Below the pieces are notes generated by a model. The model was not told the origin of the DNA, searched no databases, and was given only the letters and a program-made list of their open reading frames with translations. Below are positions 17,123-24,755 of a stretch of 64,000 nt of DNA, one piece after another (the stretch's first letter is position 1; each line of letters opens with the position of its first letter). Where the stretch lies: NCBI GenBank assembly GCA_017881265.1, contig JADGRA010000015.1, positions 62,001 through 126,000 of the forward strand. The letters run 5' to 3'. Source of the stretch: Myxococcaceae bacterium. GTDB taxonomy: Bacteria; Myxococcota; Myxococcia; Myxococcales; Myxococcaceae. Position numbers and translations under genes: made by a program.

Positions 17123-18484
17123 TCAGTGGCCGGGAATGGCGAGCAACTCGACCTTGGTGCGGCTCGGGTCGAACGGCTGTGGCAAGTAGATGGCAACCGC
17201 CCGGTCCCGGAGGGCATTCTTCCAGTAGGGATCGTCGGTGGCCAGGTTGAAGTAGACGATGCCGGCCTTGACCGAAACCTCCGGGGGCGGGCGATGAGTC
17301 ACCTGCAGCGGAACTCCGGGCGCGGCCGCCTGGACGATGCGGGCAATCTCGGTAGTGGAAGCGATTTTCGACAGCCGCGGGAGCTGCTCGGTCACTTGCT
17401 GCTCGGGAACCTCGGTCTTGACCGCAAGGAGGAATTGGACGGCATGGCCGACGCGCTCGTCGTCTAGCTTGCCCACGTACAGGCCCCCCGGGCGCATCTC
17501 CAAGGGGATACTGAACGTCCCGCCGCGCGCCACCGCGACCAGCATCCCCTCCAGCTTGGCGAAGAGGTCAGCGAAGGTGGGCCCCAGGCGGGTGTACTGG
17601 AACTTGGCCAGCGCCAGCAGGTCGACACCCACGGCAAACGTCGACAGCCGGCCAGCGGCACCGAGCAGGTGCAGATAGAGGGCGTGCGGATGCGCCTCTC
17701 CGGTCTCGGCGAGGTGGTTGAGCACGGGGATTACCCCGTTGAGAGCGCTCAGCTGAAGGAAGCGAGTCACGTCCGATGGGGTGAATTCGAGCGTAGTGGC
17801 GTCCCGGTGTCGCCGAGCATCGGAGAGCTGCTCGGCCTTGCCGAGCATCAGTTGCAACGTCTTGCGCAGGCCCTCCATCAGGAAGGGCGAGGCGTCGATG
17901 CGAAGACACGGCGGCACGAAGCCGCCCTCGAGCACCAAGGCGCCGAGCGCATCCCGCGTGACCTCGGCAATCTGCATCGACTCAAAATCGTCGCGTGGCT
18001 CGTTGCCGAACAACAGCCGCGTGTTGTGCAGCGCAAAGCCAACCGGGACGACCGATGCGACGGCCATCCGGTCTGCCACCGGCTGCTCGCTCACCAGGAA
18101 GCGAGCGGCACTGGCGCGGTTCCCCTCCGGGCCGTAGCTCTGCAGCCCGTCGCGTTCCTTGGGAATGCCGAGGTACACCTCGACGCTCTTGACGCCAGGC
18201 CGCAGCTGCTCAGCGATGGGCCGCACCGGGGGGGCCTCGGCATGCCCTTTCTCGAAGTGGAGTGGGACGCCGTCGGGAAGGATTCCGGAGAAGGACAGGA
18301 GCTGAAACTGGCCGGCGCGCAGGGCCTCCTGATCCACCTCGAGGTGAAGGACACCCCAGGGGTAAGGGGCGAGGGCCCAGAGCCTTGCCGTCAGAAGCGC
18401 GTCGTGGAAGGCATCCTGGGCCTGAAGATGCTGAGGGGACATGAACATCCCCTCCTTCCAGACTACCCGCTGAGGCGGCCTCAT
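17123..18484 (-). CDS. tssK: T6SS baseplate protein TssK
   Basis: This 453-residue protein (from the ATG at 18484) begins with the family signature RVVWKEGMFMSPQHLQAQD. It contains the LGIPKERDG and LRIDASPFLMEGL segments and a C-terminal receptor-like domain (IARIVQAAAPGVPL, then GIVYFNL). TssK links the baseplate wedges to the TssJLM membrane complex. The start overlaps the tssJ stop by 4 bp (ATGA). A longer frame upstream to 18604 is in frame but lies inside tssJ and lacks similarity. Confidence 0.95.
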   Translation of the reverse strand: MRPPQRVVWKEGMFMSPQHLQAQDAFHDALLTARLWALAPYPWGVLHLEVDQEALRAGQFQLLSFSGILPDGVPLHFEKGHAEAPPVRPIAEQLRPGVKSVEVYLGIPKERDGLQSYGPEGNRASAARFLVSEQPVADRMAVASVVPVGFALHNTRLLFGNEPRDDFESMQIAEVTRDALGALVLEGGFVPPCLRIDASPFLMEGLRKTLQLMLGKAEQLSDARRHRDATTLEFTPSDVTRFLQLSALNGVIPVLNHLAETGEAHPHALYLHLLGAAGRLSTFAVGVDLLALAKFQYTRLGPTFADLFAKLEGMLVAVARGGTFSIPLEMRPGGLYVGKLDDERVGHAVQFLLAVKTEVPEQQVTEQLPRLSKIASTTEIARIVQAAAPGVPLQVTHRPPPEVSVKAGIVYFNLATDDPYWKNALRDRAVAIYLPQPFDPSRTKVELLAIPGH

Positions 18485-19050
18485 TTGGCGGCGTCCTTCG
18501 GAGCGGGTGTCTGGTTCACCACACGCACGTCCTCCAGCGAGAACACGAGGACGGTGTCCAGCGGACCCGGCGCATCCTTGGGAGGCACTGGCTGGTCGGG
18601 GCACTTTTCGACGTCCACCGGCGGAAGCTTGGCCACCGCGCGCCAGCTGGTGCCCGACGGCTGGCGAAAGTTGGCCACCACCACGATGGCGGTCGCCTTG
18701 GGGTCGCGCCGGTAGCCGACGGCTGTGCTGCCCGAGGGTTCGACGGAGGTCTCGTTGAGGCTGATGAGCTCGTCTCCGAGAACTTCCTTGGGCTTGCTCG
18801 ACAGCTCGGTGAAGTCGGCACCCTCCAACTTGGCGGTGCCTTTCATCTGCAGGACGAGGACCTGAGTCACCAGCGCACGGCCCTTTTCGTCGGGGTTCAG
18901 CCGGTCCGAGCCCTTGAGGAGCAGGTAGACCGGCGGCGGGTTGTCACACGGCGGCCGGGGTGCGTGGGCGCAGCCGAGGGCCAGCGCCGCACTCCAAAGG
19001 CAGCGGAATCCGACTTCGAGGGCACCGCGTGACGTCTTTCCACCGGCCAT
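18481..19050 (-). CDS. tssJ: T6SS outer-membrane lipoprotein TssJ
   Basis: This is about 189 residues from the ATG at 19050. A short hydrophobic segment ends LALGC, giving a lipidation cysteine at about residue 26. The mature part has the TssJ beta-sandwich order: VYLLLKGSDRLNPDEKGRAL, then VTQVLVLQ, and a C-terminal strand preceding DTVLVFSLEDVRV. TssJ is the outer-membrane lipoprotein that binds the periplasmic part of TssM. It is the first gene of the core block; 117 bp separate it from vgrG-1 and a possible sigma-54-like site lies just upstream. The longer frame to 19098 would bury the signal peptide. Confidence 0.85.
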   Translation of the reverse strand: MAGGKTSRGALEVGFRCLWSAALALGCAHAPRPPCDNPPPVYLLLKGSDRLNPDEKGRALVTQVLVLQMKGTAKLEGADFTELSSKPKEVLGDELISLNETSVEPSGSTAVGYRRDPKATAIVVVANFRQPSGTSWRAVAKLPPVDVEKCPDQPVPPKDAPGPLDTVLVFSLEDVRVVNQTPAPKDAAK

Positions 19051-19082
19051 GCTCCCCCGCTTCCCGCTTGAGCCTCGAAACC

Positions 19083-19099
19083 GAAGAAACCGTGCCACA
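19083..19099 (-). promoter_or_regulatory. possible sigma-54-type promoter before tssJ
   Basis: On the minus strand the sequence reads TGTGGCACGGTTTCTTC. The -24 element TGGCACG is a perfect consensus match. The -12 element at the required spacing reads CTTC rather than TTGC, so the key G is missing. The site would give a leader of roughly 20 bases before the tssJ ATG at 19050. The position is attractive because many T6SS operons use sigma-54, but the -12 mismatch makes this a weak call. Confidence 0.25.
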
Positions 19100-19167
19100 G
19101 TAGGCTGCGGGGTGACAAGCGGCGCAGCCGCTGGGTCGCCCGGGACAGCCCGCGTTGGCTGGCGGCT

Positions 19168-21429
19168 TCAGTTCTCTGAGATTTTGGAGCCCTTGAGGAC
19201 GATGTCCCCGTCTGCCTTGACCTCCACCTTGGCACCTTTGATGACCACGTCGCCGTTCTTCTTCAGCTCCAGCGTGGCCGAACCCACCTTGATGCTGAAG
19301 CGCTCGTCGACGGAGAGCGTGATTTCCTTGGCTTTCAGCTGGTAGGCGCCCTCTACGATGGTGGACAGCTTGCCCGCGACGTTGAGGGTGAAGTCTTTGC
19401 CGATTTTCAGCGTTCGCTTGCCGGCAATTTGCTCGGTCAAGTCACCGCCAATGGTGCGCGTCCGCGCCCCCCCGACGCTCTCCGTCTTGGCTCCGCCGAT
19501 GCTCTCGGTCTTGGCCCCCCCGACCTCCTCGGACTTGAGCCCCCCGACCGCCTCATTCATCGCCCCCGCCACGGAGAGCTGATAGGCCCCGCCCACGTTG
19601 ACCGACTTCGCAGCACCGATGGTTTCCACCGAAGCCAGTGCTACCGAGAGTGCATAGGCGCCGGCGACCGCCGCGTTGAGGTCGCCTCCCACGGTGGTGA
19701 CGTCGCTGCCGCCGATGCTGGCGCTCCGGTTGGCCCCGACCTGCGTCGACTGGTTGCCAGCGATGGTGGACTGCTCGTCCCCGCCGACCTCGAGCGTCTG
19801 GTTGGCGCCCACCTGACAGCTGCGATTGCCGCCGACCTGCAGGCTGTCGTTGTGGCCGACGTTCTGTATCTCGTCGTGCTCGACGACGACGTTCAAGTCC
19901 CGCTGCGCGTGCAGGTACACCTCCTCATCGCCCTTGGCATCGTCGAAGCGCAATTCGTTGGCACCATCGCTTCCGGGGGAGCTGGCCGAACGCAGGGTGC
20001 TCTTCGTCTTCTCCGACGGCAGAGACACCGGCGGGACGTTGAGGCCGTTGTACACACTGCCCGTCACCACCGGGCGGTCCGGGTCTCCCTCAAGGAATTC
20101 GACCACCACCTCGTGACCGATGCGCGGCAGGTAGAGCGCGCCCCAGCCGGCGCCAGCCCAGGCCTGGCTGACACGCAGCCAACAGCTTGAGTTTTGGTCC
20201 TTTTTCCCCTGCCGGTCCCAATGGAACTGGACTTTGATGCGCCCTTGCGCGTCGGTGTAAATCTCCTCGCCGGCTGGTCCAACGACGACGGCTGTCTGAG
20301 GGCCGAAGACCATCGGCTGGGGGGTCCGTCGTGGCGGTCGGAAGGGCACCGAGGCCCGGATGGCCCAGGCCTCGTTCCGGTAGACGTCTCGGTCCGTGTG
20401 GGCCCCCGCCGCCTGGAAGTCGGCCACCTCAGGGCGGTGCCCGTGGTGCGACACGCCAAGGACGAGGTACTTCTGGTTCAACGCGTCCAGAGGGTGCTCG
20501 TCGAGGCTGAAGGTGAACCCGGAGCTCAGCTGCCGGGCGACGCTCGAACCTTCGAAACGCTCGGCCAAGGCCCGCTGTTCCTCCAGTCGCAGCTTGGCGA
20601 GGCGAGTCCCGGCGGAAAGCTCCTGGTAGCCGCCCGGGAACTCATAGACCTCCAGGGCGAGGCCCTGGGTGGAGGCCTCCGCCGTGAGGTCGACCGATGG
20701 TCGGGTGTAGTCGAAATCCCGTAGGGCCACGGCCGAGGGTTTCACCTCCAGTCGGGCCGAGAAGGCATCGAAGTAGTCGACCGCCGAGGTGCGAATGGAC
20801 GGCTCCCGGAAGATGAGTCGTGCCTCACCGGGGATGGGATCGCAGGCCGTGTTCGCGTCCAGCAGCAACATCACCTCTCGGCCGTCCTCGTGCTCGAAGA
20901 GGAAGAAGATGCCTTCCTCTTCGAGAAGGCGGCAGACGAAGTCCAAGTCAGACTCGCCGTACTGGACGCAATAGTCGCGCGGCTTATAGGTGCCGGAGAG
21001 CTTGAGCTTGAACTCGACGTTGCTTGCGTCCAGCACTTTCTTCACCACGTCAGGAACGCTGAGCCCTTGGAAGATGCGGCTCTGGCGAATTTGGCTCAGC
21101 GTCCACAGGCGAGGGACGACACGAAAGCGAAAGTGGCGCGAGAATGTGCGGGTGCCCACCTTCCAGCGTTTCACCGACGCGACCACGCCGTGGAAAAACC
21201 GAGTGCCCTCGGCGAGATGCAGCTTCAGCTGGGCGCTCTCCCCCACCAAGGCGTCGGCGTCGAGTTCCACGTCTTCCTTCAGCGCGACGGTCACCTCGAC
21301 GCTGAAGGGCCGGGAGACTTCCTCTTCCGCCTCGAATCCGAGCAAGAGGAAGTCGTCCACGCCGTGCTGGCCGACTTCGAATTCGAATTCGGCCTGCTGA
21401 GGGGCGCCCGCTGCCGCTGAAGCCGCCAT
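19168..21429 (-). CDS. vgrG: T6SS spike protein VgrG (copy 1)
   Basis: This 753-residue protein has the gp27-like barrel (about 1-370, including the QYGESDLDFVCRLLEEEGIFFLFEH motif). A gp5 OB-fold follows (GRIKVQFHWDRQGKKDQNSSCWLRVSQAWAGAGWGALYLPRIG region), then a long beta-helix needle of short V-G-G-x repeats (about 545-690). It ends in the DIVLKG strand with no added effector domain, so it is a structural spike that must carry cargo non-covalently. The stop lies 117 bp before tssJ, making vgrG-1 likely part of, or just upstream of, the core operon. Confidence 0.96.
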   Translation of the reverse strand: MAASAAAGAPQQAEFEFEVGQHGVDDFLLLGFEAEEEVSRPFSVEVTVALKEDVELDADALVGESAQLKLHLAEGTRFFHGVVASVKRWKVGTRTFSRHFRFRVVPRLWTLSQIRQSRIFQGLSVPDVVKKVLDASNVEFKLKLSGTYKPRDYCVQYGESDLDFVCRLLEEEGIFFLFEHEDGREVMLLLDANTACDPIPGEARLIFREPSIRTSAVDYFDAFSARLEVKPSAVALRDFDYTRPSVDLTAEASTQGLALEVYEFPGGYQELSAGTRLAKLRLEEQRALAERFEGSSVARQLSSGFTFSLDEHPLDALNQKYLVLGVSHHGHRPEVADFQAAGAHTDRDVYRNEAWAIRASVPFRPPRRTPQPMVFGPQTAVVVGPAGEEIYTDAQGRIKVQFHWDRQGKKDQNSSCWLRVSQAWAGAGWGALYLPRIGHEVVVEFLEGDPDRPVVTGSVYNGLNVPPVSLPSEKTKSTLRSASSPGSDGANELRFDDAKGDEEVYLHAQRDLNVVVEHDEIQNVGHNDSLQVGGNRSCQVGANQTLEVGGDEQSTIAGNQSTQVGANRSASIGGSDVTTVGGDLNAAVAGAYALSVALASVETIGAAKSVNVGGAYQLSVAGAMNEAVGGLKSEEVGGAKTESIGGAKTESVGGARTRTIGGDLTEQIAGKRTLKIGKDFTLNVAGKLSTIVEGAYQLKAKEITLSVDERFSIKVGSATLELKKNGDVVIKGAKVEVKADGDIVLKGSKISEN

Positions 21430-21489
21430 GGTGCCTCGAGATTAGACCACACGCCGACGCGCCCAGGGGCGGGCGCCGTGCATCTTTGC

Positions 21490-21951
21490 TTAGCCCTCGG
21501 GAATCCACCACACCACAAGGACTTCACCACTCTCGAGGTCCAGGCTGGCACCGAGCCCCAAACTCAGCTGTCCAGCGTACACCAGCGCCCAGCAGGCGCC
21601 GGGCCGGTCGAGGGCGGCGGTCGAGCCGTAGAGAAGGCCCGACCCGGCCGCCGAGCCCACCCTCTCCACAAGCCGCTGTCGCTGGCTTCGGCAGGCGCTC
21701 TTGGTGGCCGAGGGCCGCTGTCGAAGGAGCCCCTGGAGCTCAGCGCGGTCCGCCGTGCCGGCATCCGCGAGCAGCTGCTCCTCGGCGAACCGTTGAAAGC
21801 GCGCCCGAGCGCTGCCGGCAGTCTTGAGCGAGGCCATGCTCTGGGGTGACGGAGAAGCCTGCGGTTGCGGTGTGCCGCCATCCGTCGAGTCGGCACGCGC
21901 CGACGCGGCGAGGAGGAGAGCGGCACAGAGCGGAGCCGGCAACGACCTCAA
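21490..21951 (-). CDS. small exported protein of unknown function
   Basis: This 153-residue frame is best started at a TTG (first base 21951) that overlaps the stop of the upstream gene (TTGA). From there the protein begins MRSLPAPLCAALLLAASARADS, a convincing Sec signal peptide with cleavage after ARA. A Ser/Pro/Gln-rich stretch follows, then an Arg-rich helical region and a C-terminal beta-like segment containing GACWALVYAGQLSLGLGASLDL. Two cysteines in the mature part could form a disulfide. I recognise no family. It is translationally coupled to the 308-residue gene and lies two genes after a putative peptidase effector. A periplasmic immunity protein is one possibility; this is inference. 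Confidence 0.55.
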   Translation of the reverse strand: MRSLPAPLCAALLLAASARADSTDGGTPQPQASPSPQSMASLKTAGSARARFQRFAEEQLLADAGTADRAELQGLLRQRPSATKSACRSQRQRLVERVGSAAGSGLLYGSTAALDRPGACWALVYAGQLSLGLGASLDLESGEVLVVWWIPEG

Positions 21952-22874
21952 GGGTCGTCCCAGAGGAAGTTCATCGCCGCTCCCGTCGGCAGGGCCTTTT
22001 GGTACGCCTCTGCCCTCCCCGGGGTGAGCGTCCCGCCAAGGTAGAGGATGGCCTGGGCCGAGCGGACGACGTGGAAGTCGGCCAGTGCGCCGTGCTGCTT
22101 GGGGTTCGCCAAGTCGATGACGGTGCCGAAAGACTCCACCACCGGCTCGAGCGCCTGGGAGAAGGCGGCGCGCCGGAGCATTCGGGCGGCCCACGTCTCG
22201 AGGTAGGGCCCTGCAGCAGCGCTCCTCCCGAGGTAGGTGTCCACCCACGCCGGCACCGGAGGAGCGCTCGCCTCGCTGAGCCGCCGCTTGGCCTCGCTGA
22301 GCGCCCGCGTCCTGGGCAGCTCATTGCGCTCCACGGCGACGAGGCGGTCAGCATGCATCATGGCCTCCTCGCTCTTTCTCTCGTCGGCCTTGGCGTGTTC
22401 CACCTCGCCGCGGATTCGGCGTGCCAGCGCCGCGTCTGAACCATGAGGAGCCAACGCCAAGCGCGTCGCCAAGAGCAGGACGAATTCGCGGGGCGCCGCC
22501 TGGTGCGGCACCAGGCGGTCGTCGAATGTCAGCGCTGCCCGGTCGACGTCTCCTGAGTCACCGAGGTCCCCAATGGCCTGGACGACGTAGGCTGCTCTGC
22601 CCAACGCGTCTGCGTCTTCCAGCCGCTCCAGGCACCGGGACAGCCCGGGCAGGGCTTCTGGCAACTCGTAGAAGCGAAGCGTCTCGAGGCACTTCGAGAA
22701 GGCTTCCACGGGAGCGAGGGGGAGCACTCGCTGGTCGACAAACTGGAGCACTCGCTCTGGCGCAATCCCCCGTGGAACGCGCACCGGGCCGTAGCTATCG
22801 CCGAAAATGTAGGCCTCGAGCAGGCTCTGGCTGGTCGCCGCGTCGTACCGGACCTGGGTGACTCTGGCGTCCAT
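21948..22874 (-). CDS. uncharacterised helical protein beside T6SS effector
   Basis: This 308-residue soluble protein has no signal peptide or membrane segment. It is rich in Leu/Ala/Arg helices (for example KCLETLRFYELPEALPGLS and ALGRAAYVVQAIGDLGDSG), suggesting a HEAT-like or other helical repeat fold. It starts 3 bp after the stop of the LysM-metallopeptidase gene and is coupled at its 3' end to the small exported protein. I recognise no family. By position it could be an adaptor that loads the neighbouring effector or a cytoplasmic immunity protein; the sequence does not decide. Confidence 0.7.
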   Translation of the reverse strand: MDARVTQVRYDAATSQSLLEAYIFGDSYGPVRVPRGIAPERVLQFVDQRVLPLAPVEAFSKCLETLRFYELPEALPGLSRCLERLEDADALGRAAYVVQAIGDLGDSGDVDRAALTFDDRLVPHQAAPREFVLLLATRLALAPHGSDAALARRIRGEVEHAKADERKSEEAMMHADRLVAVERNELPRTRALSEAKRRLSEASAPPVPAWVDTYLGRSAAAGPYLETWAARMLRRAAFSQALEPVVESFGTVIDLANPKQHGALADFHVVRSAQAILYLGGTLTPGRAEAYQKALPTGAAMNFLWDDP

Positions 22875-22877
22875 GGT

Positions 22878-24749
22878 CTACCAGTCTTCCATCACCGCCG
22901 CTCCGTGCGAGCGCATGCGATGGACAGCGGAGATGGCCGAGGGCTTCTGTGCGCCGGGGGTGGGCTGCGCTGGGTCTAACATGTCGTAGCGGACCTTGAC
23001 GCTATCGCAGATGCGCTTGCTCGCATCGACCGCGTTCTTCTTGTTGGTGCCTTCGCCGGTCATCATCTCGGTGATGGAGTTGGCGCCAAAGGCGTGGAAG
23101 GCGTCCATCAACACGTGGCCTGCTTCGTGGGGAAAGGCGAAGGGGACGTTGTCGCTGTGGTCCATGACTGGGCCGCTGGCAGAGGAAGCGGCGATGACCA
23201 CCGCCAGGCGCAAGGACGGCGTCGGGCGAAACGGAAGCGCCAAATCCCTCTGGACCGGGAAGGCCCGACCGCGCAGGGCCGGGTTCCGGAACTGGCCGAT
23301 GATGAAGTAATCCAAACGGTCATCCTTTGTTTCCGCACCGCGCAAGACACGCCGCAGGTCCGGGTTCGAGGCGGCTCCGTTGGGGGTACGGTCCACGTCG
23401 TCGAGGTTCACCCGTGACACCAGGATCGGCAGTCGGGTGTCGGTGGTCGCCTCGTCGCGAATCATCACCCGCGAACCGTCGTCCTTGGAAATCAAGACGT
23501 CGCAAGAGGCGTCGGCCGCGGTCAACATCCTGGGATTTGGGAAGACTCGTGCGCTGTAGCCACTCGGCAGAGCTCCCACCACGGCCGCGGCCACCATCCG
23601 CGCCGTCATTCCTGGCACCAGCTGGATGCTGACCGCCGGCACGGTGGCGCCCGGAGCTGAGCTTCCCGGAGGGGAATCGAGGGAAAAGCTGAGGGTGGAG
23701 GCGGCCCCCGACCCGTCGACTCCGCTGGTGCGCAGTCCGCTCACCTCGCTGATGACGAGCATGTCCGCCGGCGGCGGATTGATGAATTCCACGGCAGGGT
23801 CGACCAGTCGCGGAGCGATTCCGGCCTGAGCGTAGAGGCGGCGAAACCATCTCCTCACCCGCAGTCGCACGGCGGCCTGGTTCAATCCCCCGACTGGCGC
23901 GCCGTCAGGTGTCGAGCGGTAGACGTGCACACACAGGCGGACCCGGCGGTGGCTCTTGCCCACCGGCAACTCTGCCCGGGCCCGGCAGCGGTCCGCCGGC
24001 GGGGCCTTGCAGCCGGGCACATCGATGGAGGCGCGGACCCGCTGGTCGAGTATCTCCAGCTGGTCGGCCTCGCCATCCTCCCCATCGGCCAGGTCCGTCA
24101 CCAGGAGGGTTTGCGAAGGCGCCGCAGCCTGGTCCACGTCGTCCGTCACCAAGCGAAGGTAGCGGGAACGGTAGACGCTCGGGCTGTGCGGCCCGGGCTG
24201 ACATTCGACGTCCAATTTCCGCGCATCGTGCTCCGAGCCAGTGAAGGGCTCGTGTCGGACGACACTGCCGTCGCCTCGGGACACCGGTCGTAAGGCCTCC
24301 AACTGGACGGTCAGGCTCTGACTGCCGCCGCCCATCACCACCTCGACCTTGAAGGCGTCCGGGTCGCCGTGCCCGTCTGGGGAGAAGCCGAAGGCCTTCG
24401 GGAACGCAGCGCCCTGTGTGGCCCCTCCCAGGTTGGTCACAAAGTTCGAGACGTCGAGGCAATGCAGGGTGGGGTCCTTGTCAAACGGGAGGTTGGGAGA
24501 GCCATGGACAAAGCGGACCCGCGGCACAGGGGCGGCGTTGATGGTGAGCTTGGTCGAGGCGCCGGTCTTGGTACTGGCCGTTTTGGACTTTCGGTCGGGG
24601 AGCGTCACCACGTCGCCGGCTTGCAGTGGCCGTGACTTGAAGTCGGCGTTTTCAGTGAGCGCCCGCAGCGCATCGCAGTTGGGAAAACCAGCCCGGACGG
24701 CGAGTCCGCACAGCGAGTCGCCCTCGGCTGCTTTGACTTTTCGAGGCAC
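22878..24749 (-). CDS. putative T6SS effector: LysM-like domain plus zinc metallopeptidase motif
   Basis: This 623-residue protein starts with a LysM-like segment (about 4-52: EGDSLCGLAVRAGFPNCDALR, then LQAGDVVTLPD). A long middle region of unknown fold follows. Near the C-terminus is HEAGH at 541-545, with another His at 552 and an ITEMMTG stretch at about 559-565 that could supply a Met-turn. HExxH is the zinc-binding and catalytic motif of many metallopeptidases, but the spacing HEAGHVLMDAFH does not fit the metzincin HExxHxxGxxH exactly. There is no secretion signal. The gene lies 6 bp after vgrG-2, whose C-terminal extension could dock it. Known: LysM-like domains bind glycans or act in tail-like machines. 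Inferred: it is T6SS cargo acting outside the producing cytoplasm. Confidence 0.65.
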   Translation of the reverse strand: MPRKVKAAEGDSLCGLAVRAGFPNCDALRALTENADFKSRPLQAGDVVTLPDRKSKTASTKTGASTKLTINAAPVPRVRFVHGSPNLPFDKDPTLHCLDVSNFVTNLGGATQGAAFPKAFGFSPDGHGDPDAFKVEVVMGGGSQSLTVQLEALRPVSRGDGSVVRHEPFTGSEHDARKLDVECQPGPHSPSVYRSRYLRLVTDDVDQAAAPSQTLLVTDLADGEDGEADQLEILDQRVRASIDVPGCKAPPADRCRARAELPVGKSHRRVRLCVHVYRSTPDGAPVGGLNQAAVRLRVRRWFRRLYAQAGIAPRLVDPAVEFINPPPADMLVISEVSGLRTSGVDGSGAASTLSFSLDSPPGSSAPGATVPAVSIQLVPGMTARMVAAAVVGALPSGYSARVFPNPRMLTAADASCDVLISKDDGSRVMIRDEATTDTRLPILVSRVNLDDVDRTPNGAASNPDLRRVLRGAETKDDRLDYFIIGQFRNPALRGRAFPVQRDLALPFRPTPSLRLAVVIAASSASGPVMDHSDNVPFAFPHEAGHVLMDAFHAFGANSITEMMTGEGTNKKNAVDASKRICDSVKVRYDMLDPAQPTPGAQKPSAISAVHRMRSHGAAVMEDW

Positions 24750-24755
24750 GTTTCC

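Noticed and set aside
19400-19860. Short regularly spaced repeats resembling a CRISPR array
   Set aside because: They encode the V-G-G-x beta-helix repeats of VgrG-1 in frame; units are uneven and there are no spacers.
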